Positions 53,855 to 60,763 of a DNA stretch of 64,000 nt are shown one piece after another. The translations under genes and the position numbers were made by a program. How positions within the stretch are numbered: position 1 is the stretch's first letter; each line of letters starts with the position of its first letter. The DNA comes from Granulicella sp. L46. GTDB lineage: Bacteria; Acidobacteriota; Terriglobia; Terriglobales; Acidobacteriaceae. The notes under the pieces were generated by a model. The model ran no database searches, was not told the origin of the DNA, and saw nothing but the letters and a program-made list of their open reading frames with translations. The DNA lies in NCBI RefSeq assembly GCF_009765785.1, contig NZ_LMUT01000012.1, forward strand, positions 226,144 through 290,143. The letters are read 5' to 3'.

Positions 53855-54259
53855 TCAGATCCCAATCGGCCGAATCTCGGTGGTGACAATGCGCAAGTCG
53901 TGCCAGAGATCAACGGTGGAGGGGCGCCCCCAGAACCAATAGCCGTTGTAGATGCTGTAAATCCTCAAGCCCGGTTTGAGTACCAATGTGTGGGGAATCA
54001 TTGGATTGTGTTCGGGATCGGTGTACTCCTAAATGTCGAGGTCCTTCTGGATTGTCCGTTCGGGATCGGACAAGAAGGTCCACTGCGCGCCGATCGAAAC
54101 GCGAAACTCCTGGAGCGTGTGGTGGTCGTCGGTGGAGATTGTCACGACCTGGGTGTAGCTGACTGCAATCTTCGGATAGAACGAGGCGAGATCCAGGTGC
54201 TGCTGGTGCTCCTTCGGGCAATAGTGGCCGCGCGATAGCGTGAGGATTAGCGGATCGCC
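53855..54259 (-). pseudogene. AhpC/TSA-type peroxiredoxin-like gene, 5'-truncated with an in-frame stop
   Basis: The reverse strand reads PLILTLSRGHYCPKEHQQH (peroxidatic Cys), YTQVVTISTDDHHTLQEFRV, WTFLSDPERTIQKDLDI, a TAG at 54029-54031, then EYTDPEHNPMIPHTLVLKPG, WFWGRPSTVDLWHDLR and IRPIGI. The first 30 or so residues are missing and the remaining sequence begins within a few bases of operator copy 5. This is a peroxiredoxin-fold thiol peroxidase gene that is now dead. Confidence 0.85.
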
Positions 54260-54260
54260 T

Positions 54261-54294
54261 CAATTAGACGATGGTGTTGGCCATACCTTCGTCT
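54261..54294 (-). promoter_or_regulatory. Operator-like dyad, copy 5 (before the peroxiredoxin remnant)
   Basis: On the reverse strand: GAGACGAAGGTAT, GGCC, AACACCATCGTCT, then AATTG. Oriented toward the truncated peroxiredoxin gene, which begins at its edge. Confidence 0.68.
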
Positions 54295-54333
54295 CGGGTG
54301 TTCTTGTTACGAGTTGACTACACGGCCGAAGGT

Positions 54334-54368
54334 GATACGAAGGTATCTACAACACCATCGTCTGATTG
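54334..54368 (+). promoter_or_regulatory. Operator-like dyad, copy 6 (before the enoyl-CoA hydratase-like gene)
   Basis: GATACGAAGGTAT, CTAC, AACACCATCGTCT, then GATTG; the left arm contains the perfect palindrome GATACgaagGTATC. 104 bp before the start codon at 54472, divergent from copy 5. Confidence 0.72.
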
Positions 54369-54471
54369 CGAAGCGCGCCGAGTTCTGGCTGAATGGAGGC
54401 ATCACTCGGCCGCTCTCAGCGGCGGGCTTCGACTAGTCCTCCAATCACAGACGAACAACGAGGAGAATCCG

Positions 54472-55350
54472 ATGACCACTTCGATAGCACCTGTAAATGC
54501 TGCGCAGATTCGAATTGCACGGCGCTCGCCTGCCTACTGGCGCGTTACAATCGACAACCCACCGATCAACGTCATGGGTCCGGAGATGGTTCGTGAGTTC
54601 CAGGAAATCCTCGCGACCATTGAGGGAGACGATCAGGTTAGGGTTGTGGTCTTCGACAGTGCGGTTGATGGGTACTTCCTGAATCACTCGGATTTTAAAG
54701 CGAAGCTGGAAGACCTGACTTCCATGCCAGCGGGCCCTACGGGCTTGCCGCAGTGGCCAGACTTTTTGGTGCGTCTGACCCGCTCTCCAGTGGTTTTCAT
54801 CGCCCTAATCCGTGGGCGAGCGACAGGCAATGGCAGCGAGATTACACTCGCTTGCGACATGAGCTTCGCTAGCTCCGAAAAGACCATCATCTCTCAATGG
54901 GAAGTTGGCATCGGAATGGTCGCGGGCGGGGGCCCGATGGCCAGGCTGCCTCGATTGATCGGTCGGAACCGTGCCCTCGAGGTGCTGCTGAGTTCCGAAG
55001 ATCTTAACGCTCGTCAAGCCGAGCAGTACGGCTACATCAATCGCGCACTGCCAGACAGCGACCTCGACGCATATGTGGAGGCGCTCGCGATCCGTATCTC
55101 CCGGTTCGACCAATGGGCAATCGCGAACACCAAGCGTCTGGTTAACGCCAGCCTGCCGCTAGACGTCGAAATCAGCGCCGGATGGAGTGCGTGCATTGAT
55201 TCGCTTGGACGATCCGCAGCGCAGGAAGGCATCAAGGCCCTGACGGCCCGCGGCTTCCAGAGCCCGGGCGAGGTAGAGAATCGGCTTGGATACTACCTGG
55301 GTCAGATCGCAACTCCAGGCAAGGGCGACGCCAACAAATCCGCGCGGTGA
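54472..55350 (+). CDS. Enoyl-CoA hydratase/isomerase-family protein, 292 aa
   Basis: Crotonase-fold protein: WRVTIDNPPINVMGPEMVREF, VVVFDSAVDGYFLNHSDFKA, then IALIRGRATGNGSEITLACDMSFAS, the oxyanion-hole region, and GIGMVAGGGPMARLPRLIGRNRALEVLL. The usual Glu of hydratases at the ...GGG-x-x-RL position is replaced by an M-A-R segment, and the protein ends in an unusual tail. These changes suggest a non-canonical crotonase. GAGGAG precedes the ATG; operator copy 6 upstream. Confidence 0.85.
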   Translation: MTTSIAPVNAAQIRIARRSPAYWRVTIDNPPINVMGPEMVREFQEILATIEGDDQVRVVVFDSAVDGYFLNHSDFKAKLEDLTSMPAGPTGLPQWPDFLVRLTRSPVVFIALIRGRATGNGSEITLACDMSFASSEKTIISQWEVGIGMVAGGGPMARLPRLIGRNRALEVLLSSEDLNARQAEQYGYINRALPDSDLDAYVEALAIRISRFDQWAIANTKRLVNASLPLDVEISAGWSACIDSLGRSAAQEGIKALTARGFQSPGEVENRLGYYLGQIATPGKGDANKSAR

Positions 55351-55463
55351 CCGAAGGAGGTTGTCGGGATAACTGAAAAACGGGTGCGTCGTGAACCTGA
55401 GCCCAGACCGGACGGACACTACCGAGCGATCTAGGGCCCGCATGGCCGCTGAAGCGCGCGCCT

Positions 55464-55601
55464 CAATTATTCGAGAGCAGTCTGCCGAGAGTTTTTGCTG
55501 TGGGCGACCTGCGAGCGGGAAGCATGAAGCGCGTGGCGTCCGCAGTTGCTGAAGAAGCAATTTCAGTTAGCTTCGTTCATTTCGCTCTGGCAGAACCATA
55601 A
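55464..55601 (+). pseudogene. C-terminal remnant of a thioredoxin-reductase-like FAD oxidoreductase
   Basis: 45 codons ending in TAA read FESSLPRVFAVGDLRAGSMK then RVASAVAEEAISVSFVHFAL. This is the C-terminal FAD motif and last helix seen intact in the 8891-10564 gene (FCAGDVRHDSIKRVSSGVGEG). Nothing upstream continues the protein. A relic of a gene almost entirely deleted. Confidence 0.85.
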
Positions 55602-55717
55602 AGAGAACCAAAGGACCAAGAGATGTCGACCCAAAGCATCGAGTGGGCGATGATGATTCGACGCTCCGCCTCTCACGCGTCTCGCGACATACGCTTACCG
55701 GCCACAACGAATTGACA

Positions 55718-55753
55718 CATACGAACGTATCGTTCAATACCTTGGTCCAATTG
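55718..55753 (+). promoter_or_regulatory. Operator-like dyad, copy 7 (before the SDR gene)
   Basis: CATACGAACGTAT, CGTTC, AATACCTTGGTCC, then AATTG, 77 bp before the SDR start. Confidence 0.72.
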
Positions 55754-55829
55754 TTGGTCCCCAAGGATTCTGTTGCGATGGCTTTATGCCGCTGCCTTCG
55801 ATTCAATCGGGCACTAGAAGGAGTACAAG

Positions 55830-56552
55830 ATGGCCAGCAAAGAAACAGTGATAGTCACAGGAGCCTCGCAGGGAATTGGAGCAGCGATCGTGCGATTGTT
55901 CCTGGAACATGATTATCAGGTGGTCGCAACTTCGCGTAACGTGACGAAGGCTCGGTTTGGGTCGTCGGCAGACCTTGCCCTTGTCGACGGAGATATTGGT
56001 AAGGAAGAGACTGCGGAGAAGGTGGCTAAGACTGCGTTGTCCAAGTTCGGGTCAATTGATCACGTCGTCAACAACGCCGGCATTTTCTCGGTAAAACCGT
56101 TCACAGACTATACGGTTGAGGAATTTCGCAGCTTCGTCTCTACAAACCTGGAAGGCTTCATTTTCATCACACAACTTGCGGTGAAGCAGATTCTCGCGCA
56201 GGGTAAAGCCGGTAGCGTTACCACCATCACGACATCGCTGGTTGACAATCCGATTGCCGGCCTCGCAGCGTCGATTCCGATGATCACGAAGGGCGGCCTC
56301 GAGGCCGTTACCCGTAGCCTGGCGAGTGAGTATGCCAAGAGCAATATTCGGTTCAACGCGGTTGCGCCTGGCGTTGTCGACACCCCTCTTCATGAGAAAA
56401 CACCGAAGGACTTCATGAAGACTCTTTCGCCCATGGGCATCATCTCCGATGCGGAGGATATTGCCAAGGCTGTCCTCTATCTCACCGAAGCTCGTCATGT
56501 CACAGGGGAGGTGCTGCACGTGGACGGCGGTGCGCACACAGGCCGATGGTAG
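55830..56552 (+). CDS. Short-chain dehydrogenase/reductase, 240 aa
   Basis: Classical SDR: VIVTGASQGIGAAIVRLF (NAD(P)-binding TGxxxGxG), VNNAGIFSVKPF (NNAG), a catalytic region with SVTTITTSLVDNPI, a shifted YxxxK reading as MITKGGLEAVTRSLASEYA where the usual tyrosine is replaced by Thr/Met-type residues, and VDGGAHTGRW. The missing canonical tyrosine is notable and questions ordinary dehydrogenase activity. AAGGAG precedes the ATG; operator copy 7 upstream. The next gene starts inside its last codons. Confidence 0.88.
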   Translation: MASKETVIVTGASQGIGAAIVRLFLEHDYQVVATSRNVTKARFGSSADLALVDGDIGKEETAEKVAKTALSKFGSIDHVVNNAGIFSVKPFTDYTVEEFRSFVSTNLEGFIFITQLAVKQILAQGKAGSVTTITTSLVDNPIAGLAASIPMITKGGLEAVTRSLASEYAKSNIRFNAVAPGVVDTPLHEKTPKDFMKTLSPMGIISDAEDIAKAVLYLTEARHVTGEVLHVDGGAHTGRW

Positions 56553-57043
56553 GCGGCCAAAGGGCGCAGAGCGGCGCGGAGGATCGGCTGCAGGATCTCG
56601 GCATCCAACTGCCGGCGCCGCCTACGCCGTTCGGTACCTATGTCGAGGCATTGCAGACCGGGAACCTGCTTTTCCTAAGCGGGATGCTTCCAGTCGTCGA
56701 CCATAAGGCGAAGTACTTAGGCCGGTTGGGAAGGGAACTCGACCTCGAGGCAGGGCGTGATGCCGCTTACACCGCGGCGCTTGGCGCTCTTGCCGCCGCT
56801 AAAGAGCTTTTGGGCTCGCTCGATCGAGTGACGCGAGTTGTCCGGCTCGCGGTGTTCATCGCGACCGATGGAGACTTTGTCGATCACCCCCGAGTCGCGG
56901 ATGCCGCATCGGATTTATTTCGTGACATCTTCGGCATCGCGAGAGCCTCGGTCCGAACGGTGATCGGCGTTGCCGGCCTTCCGTTGGGAATGCCGGTCGA
57001 ACTCGAGATTATCTTTGAGGTGTCAACAGCAGAGATCGTATGA
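56546..57043 (+). CDS. RidA/YjgF-family protein, 165 aa
   Basis: RidA proteins deaminate reactive enamine/imine intermediates. Matches: TGNLLFLSGMLPVVD, AALGALAAAKELLGSLDRVTRVVRLAVFI, ARASVRTVIGVAGLPLGMPVELEIIFEV with the arginine that binds the carboxylate (SVRTVIG) and the terminal Glu. It is longer than canonical RidA (about 130 aa) through an N-terminal extension, as in the Rid4-7 groups. Its ATG overlaps the SDR stop, so the two are coupled. Confidence 0.88.
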   Translation: MVGGQRAQSGAEDRLQDLGIQLPAPPTPFGTYVEALQTGNLLFLSGMLPVVDHKAKYLGRLGRELDLEAGRDAAYTAALGALAAAKELLGSLDRVTRVVRLAVFIATDGDFVDHPRVADAASDLFRDIFGIARASVRTVIGVAGLPLGMPVELEIIFEVSTAEIV

Positions 57044-57102
57044 GATGGACCTCTGTCTGCCGATGCATTCATCTCACAACTGAGTGCTGTTCCTGGAGGT
57101 AA

Positions 57103-58074
57103 ATGATGCGTCTTCTAAAACCGTCTGGTCGGCCGGGATGTTTGCAGATAACATGTGTGGCCTTGGCTGTGATCCTAACGCCGCAAGTACAGGGAAAGGA
57201 GTCTTCGATGGAATCCCCGATTGTTTACCGTACCGTACAGGTGGATGGCCTCTCCATTTTTTACAGGGAGGCAGGGCCGAAAGATGCACCCACCATCCTC
57301 CTTCTTCACGGCCTGCCATCGTCATCACGAATGTTCCAACCGCTATTGACGAGGCTCTCAGACAATTTTCATCTGGTGGCCCCCGATTATCCGGGCTTCG
57401 GACACAGTGATTGGCCTGATCCGAAACACTTTGACTACACGTTCGATCACATCGCTTCAGTTATGACGGACTTCGCGCAAGTGTTGGGATTGTCGCATTA
57501 CACGCTCTACATGCAGGACTATGGCGGCCCAGTTGGATTTCGTATGGCATTCGCCCATTCAGACCGCGTCCGGGCGCTCATTGTCCAGGACGCAGTCGCA
57601 CACAATGAAGGCCTTGGCGCGAATTGGGCCGCTCGGCGAGCTTTCTGGGCGGACCGACCCGCTAACGAAGCTGCGTTACGCACCAACTTGCTGTCGCTGG
57701 CAACCACCAAGACACGCCATCTCGGTGATGACCCAAATACTGAGCTGTACGACCCAGATCTTTGGACTGACGAGTATGCGTTCCTGAGTGCTCCGGGACA
57801 GGCGCAGATTCAAAGCGATCTCTTTTATGACTACAGGACAAACGTTGAGGCGTATCCAAAGTGGCAGCTGTGGATGCAGAAGACACACCCAGAGCTTCTG
57901 GTGCTGTGGGGGAAGCACGATCTGTCATTTGATCTCGGCGAGCCTGAGCGCTATCGGAAAGATGTGCCGAAGGCCGAGGTCCATGTCCTGGACGCGGGAC
58001 ATTTTGCGCTTGACACCAAAGCCGATGAAATTGCCGTCCTTGTGAGGCAATTTATGAGCGCGCTTCACCCTTAG
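57103..58074 (+). CDS. Alpha/beta hydrolase, haloalkane-dehalogenase/epoxide-hydrolase-like, exported
   Basis: 323 residues with a signal peptide (LQITCVALAVILTPQVQG). The fold is clear: LLLHGLPSSSRMFQPLL (oxyanion HG), PDYPGFGHSDWP, and YMQDYGGPVGFRMA, where the nucleophile is Asp, as in haloalkane dehalogenases and epoxide hydrolases. Later GKHDLSF (acid) and DAGHFALDT (base His) complete the triad. TGGAGG is 4 bases before the ATG. 59 bp after RidA in the same direction, perhaps one transcript with SDR and RidA. Confidence 0.9.
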   Translation: MMRLLKPSGRPGCLQITCVALAVILTPQVQGKESSMESPIVYRTVQVDGLSIFYREAGPKDAPTILLLHGLPSSSRMFQPLLTRLSDNFHLVAPDYPGFGHSDWPDPKHFDYTFDHIASVMTDFAQVLGLSHYTLYMQDYGGPVGFRMAFAHSDRVRALIVQDAVAHNEGLGANWAARRAFWADRPANEAALRTNLLSLATTKTRHLGDDPNTELYDPDLWTDEYAFLSAPGQAQIQSDLFYDYRTNVEAYPKWQLWMQKTHPELLVLWGKHDLSFDLGEPERYRKDVPKAEVHVLDAGHFALDTKADEIAVLVRQFMSALHP

Positions 58075-58122
58075 GTATCGAGGCGGACCAATAAATTAGA
58101 GTCAACGCCGAAGGAGGGAACT

Positions 58123-58772
58123 GTGATCAATGAAATGAAGGATGTTTTAGTGGCTGACGATAACCCGTTGCTGGTTGGCGTTCTCGCAGAGATTTTCAGG
58201 GAGTGCGCCTACTCGGTTCGAACAGCACCAGACGGATTTGTAGCGCTGGCGATGATAAGAGATCGGATACCAGACATTCTCATCTCGGATCTCAACATGC
58301 CCCGGATGTCCGTTTTGAGCTCCTATCTGTCGTACGTCGCCGGTTCCCGATGATTGCTGTAGTTGCGATGAGCGGAGCATATCATGGGACCACCGTTCCC
58401 CATGGGGTTCCAGCCGATGCGTTTTACACCAAGGGTGAGTGCAGTGTCGCGCAACTCTTCGACATGCTTTACGAAATCAAGGATGATGCAACGCGGCATT
58501 CCATGCGTGGTACCGCCCCTATTTGGATACCCGCTATGCCGATCGGTCAAAACGATCTCTCCGTGATGGCCGTCGCGTGCCCAGAGTGCTTGAGAACGTT
58601 TTACCATTGCCTCCACGATGCAGAGTTCTTGCGCGCGGAGCGTGACTGCCCTCACTGTCTCCATCCTGTGCAATTGGCGATTGTCAAAACATTGACAGAC
58701 ACAGATAGAACCGGCTTACCAATTCCACTGGCAAAGATCAGCAACAGCGTTCCCGCGTATTGTGCTGAGTAG
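58123..58772 (+). pseudogene. Response regulator with zinc-ribbon tail, frameshifted
   Basis: From GTG 58123 (GGAGGG upstream) the receiver reads VLVADDNPLLVGVLAEIFREC, ILISDLNMPRMS with the phospho-Asp, then loses frame near 58312 because TCCGGTTTT-type sequence lacks one G. The continuation in the next frame, ELLSVVRRRFPMIAVVAMSGAYH and later CPECLRTF/CPHCLHP, completes the receiver and a Cys-pair zinc ribbon. A single-base deletion, real or a sequencing error, breaks the gene. No DNA-binding domain. Confidence 0.82.
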
Positions 58773-58801
58773 TCTCAACCTAGGAATAAGAGTGAAAATT
58801 C

Positions 58802-58909
58802 ATGATCAATCTTGTTCTCACCTTCCTAACATGCGCCGCGATTAAGTGGACCTTCCTGAAGGTTTGCGCAGTTTTATACAAAGCGGATACTCCAGCGCCA
58901 ATGGCGTAG
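58802..58909 (+). CDS. Possible small hydrophobic protein, 35 aa
   Basis: MINLVLTFLTCAAIKWTFLK opens an amphipathic/hydrophobic ORF between the frameshifted receiver and the FixJ-type regulator. A weak purine-rich site precedes it. It could equally be chance. Confidence 0.25.
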   Translation: MINLVLTFLTCAAIKWTFLKVCAVLYKADTPAPMA

Positions 58910-58976
58910 CAGCGCAATCCGCCGAGCGGTGTTCGCCGACGCCGAGGCAGCGGTAGGAGCTCCCGAACCTCCGCCG

Positions 58977-59606
58977 TCAGGCTCTTGGCGTAGGGGCGAT
59001 ACGGAGCCTGACCGCGATTTTGACCAGATTCGGGAGAGAGTCGGCCTGCATCTTCTGCATGACGCGACCACGGTGCGCCTTCACCGTGATCTCACTAATT
59101 CCCAGCTTCCCGCCGACCTCCTTATTCGAGAGTCCAGAGACCACCAGGGCTAGGACTTCCCGTTCACGGGGAGTTAGAACCGCGTAACAGTCTTTAAGCG
59201 CTCCTATCTCCGATTCGCGGCGAAGGATATTTCGACTGCGCTCGATCGCATGGCGAATGGCGCTCAACAGAGCTTCGTCATTGAAGGGCTTTGTCAGAAA
59301 TTCAATGGCTCCAGCCTTCATTGCCTTGACAGTCATAGGCACGTCACCGTATCCGGTGATGAAGATGATCGGCATATCCAGGCGGTCAGAGGTGATCCGC
59401 TTCTGCAGATCGAGACCATTGAGATCAGGCAGAGAGACATCGAGCACAGCGCAGCTGGGGACGGGGACACGGGGACGGGCCAGAAATTCCTGCGCGGATG
59501 AAAACAACTCTGGCTCCCAACCGGCCTGGCGAATCAACAACTCAAGCGATTCGCGCACCGATATGTCATCGTCAACAACGAACACGATTGGTGTGGCAGG
59601 GGACAT
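58977..59606 (-). CDS. FixJ-family response regulator, 209 aa
   Basis: Receiver (residues 6-120): FVVDDDISVRESLELLIRQAG, CAVLDVSLPDLNGL (phospho-Asp), IIFITGYGDVPMTVKAMKAGAIEFLTKPF. LuxR-type HTH (about 140-200): LTPREREVLALVVSGLSNKEVGGKLGISEITVKAHRGRVMQKM. A complete, active-looking regulator, likely driven by the multi-PAS kinase at 60764-63225 on the same strand. Confidence 0.95.
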   Translation of the reverse strand: MSPATPIVFVVDDDISVRESLELLIRQAGWEPELFSSAQEFLARPRVPVPSCAVLDVSLPDLNGLDLQKRITSDRLDMPIIFITGYGDVPMTVKAMKAGAIEFLTKPFNDEALLSAIRHAIERSRNILRRESEIGALKDCYAVLTPREREVLALVVSGLSNKEVGGKLGISEITVKAHRGRVMQKMQADSLPNLVKIAVRLRIAPTPRA

Positions 59607-59693
59607 CGCGTATACCTCGATCGGGGCCGGAGATTACTTGCTCACCTAACAAATATATTGACCTATCGCTTCAAGCTGCAAGCACCTTGCGAA

Positions 59694-60068
59694 CTAATCT
59701 CCACGAACTGCCGTGTTGAGTGCCTTTAGAAGATCTGCTTCACTGAAGGGCTTCAATAAACATTCGATGGCGCCTAGTTTGAGCAGGCGTGGACGAAGTG
59801 TCTCATCTCTCTGGGCCGTGATAAAGATGATTGGAATCCCCGGTTGACGAATTGCCAATTCACGCTGGAGGTCAGGCCCGGTCATTCCTGGCATCGCGAC
59901 ATCAAGGATCAAGCAGCTGGTCTGAGCAAGTTCACTGGATGTGAGGAGCTCTTCTCCTGAGGAGAAAGCCTTGGCTGTAAAACCGAATTCTCTTAGCAAG
60001 TCAGGTAGGGACTCGCGTATGGATTCGTCGTCATCAACCACCGATATGAGTAAGCGTTTGTTTTTCAC
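59694..60068 (-). CDS. Single-domain response regulator (receiver only), 124 aa
   Basis: Only a receiver: ISVVDDDESIRESLPDLLREFG, CLILDVAMPGMTGPDL with the Asp, IIFITAQRDETLRPRLLKLGAIECLLKPF. No output domain. Its ATG overlaps the stop of the PAS/kinase remnant by ATGA. It may relay phosphate between the large kinase and the FixJ-type regulator. Confidence 0.92.
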   Translation of the reverse strand: MKNKRLLISVVDDDESIRESLPDLLREFGFTAKAFSSGEELLTSSELAQTSCLILDVAMPGMTGPDLQRELAIRQPGIPIIFITAQRDETLRPRLLKLGAIECLLKPFSEADLLKALNTAVRGD

Positions 60069-60409
60069 GAATGCCTCTTGGATTTCTGGGGGTCCATCGA
60101 GGGAGATGCGTGAATTGCCCCAAGACTGCTGCCGCCTGTTTTGCCTTCAGGCGCTTGTGGAATTGAAAACGAATACGTGCTACCGGGACCATCGTTTGCT
60201 GACACCCACAGTTGGCTATGTTGCCTTTCGATAATTGAACAATCTTTGGAATGAATCACGCGGACCCACCTCGACACGCGAGCTTCTTCGAGATCCCGGC
60301 CCGTGTAGTCACGCCACCACTTATCGAAAAAGTCGATCTGCCCATCTGGTAGTGCAGTCCATACTAGACCGGAGAGGGCCTTGATGACGCGATTGAACTC
60401 GTCCTCCAC
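60065..60409 (-). pseudogene. Internally deleted sensor kinase: PAS joined to the kinase tail, 114 aa
   Basis: Start GTG 60409 has AAAGGA upstream. Residues 1-60 are a PAS domain (LSGLVWTALPDGQIDFFDKWWRDYTG, then WVRVIHSKD). It then runs directly into HSQLWVSANDGPGSTYSFSI, the last 30 residues of a HATPase domain like that of the full kinase (LWASANDGPGSSFAFSIP), skipping the phosphorylated His and ATP sites. An internal deletion has fused the two ends in frame. It may still bind a PAS ligand but cannot signal as a kinase. Confidence 0.8.
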
Positions 60410-60454
60410 CGAAGTCCTTTCTAAATAATGTCCTACATCCACAGAATGCCCCAC

Positions 60455-60488
60455 AGGACATGCAGGTGTCGATAAGACTTTGGTATTG
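60455..60488 (-). promoter_or_regulatory. Operator-like dyad, copy 8 (before the deleted kinase gene)
   Basis: On the reverse strand: CAATACCAAAGTCT, TATC, GACACCTGCATGTCC. The most diverged copy; its left arm matches copy 2 closely. 46 bp before the 60409 start. Confidence 0.55.
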
Positions 60489-60763
60489 GTTTCACACGTT
60501 GTTCATCGCAACGCGAGTTGCAAAGACACTGTTGCCGGACATTCTCCATTTCGATCGGGGTTGCCCGCGTCCTACCCCGTAAATGGCCGGGCGCTTGCTC
60601 ACGGCGTCATCAATGTTTTTCTTCCTATTCCGACGAACGGCAAGGTGAGCAGGGAAAATGTGGGCCCGCATACTGACCTGCTCGACACGTTCCCTATGTC
60701 GGACCGCCGCACATGCTTCGTTTTACCCAATCCAACGCGGCCGCGGCCTAGCGATCGACGGCA
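60489..60763. other. Intergenic stretch, no supportable gene
   Basis: About 275 bp between operator copy 8 and the kinase stop codon. Apart from an open but uncharacterised forward ORF nothing is recognisable. Confidence 0.35.

Noticed and set aside
53729-54238. Forward 169-codon ORF over the peroxiredoxin remnant
   Set aside because: The opposite strand carries clear peroxiredoxin sequence; the forward frame is its antisense shadow.
45924-60488. Dyad copies considered as insertion-sequence ends or a MITE family
   Set aside because: No transposase or target duplications seen, and orientation follows gene direction at every site; operator interpretation preferred though not proven.
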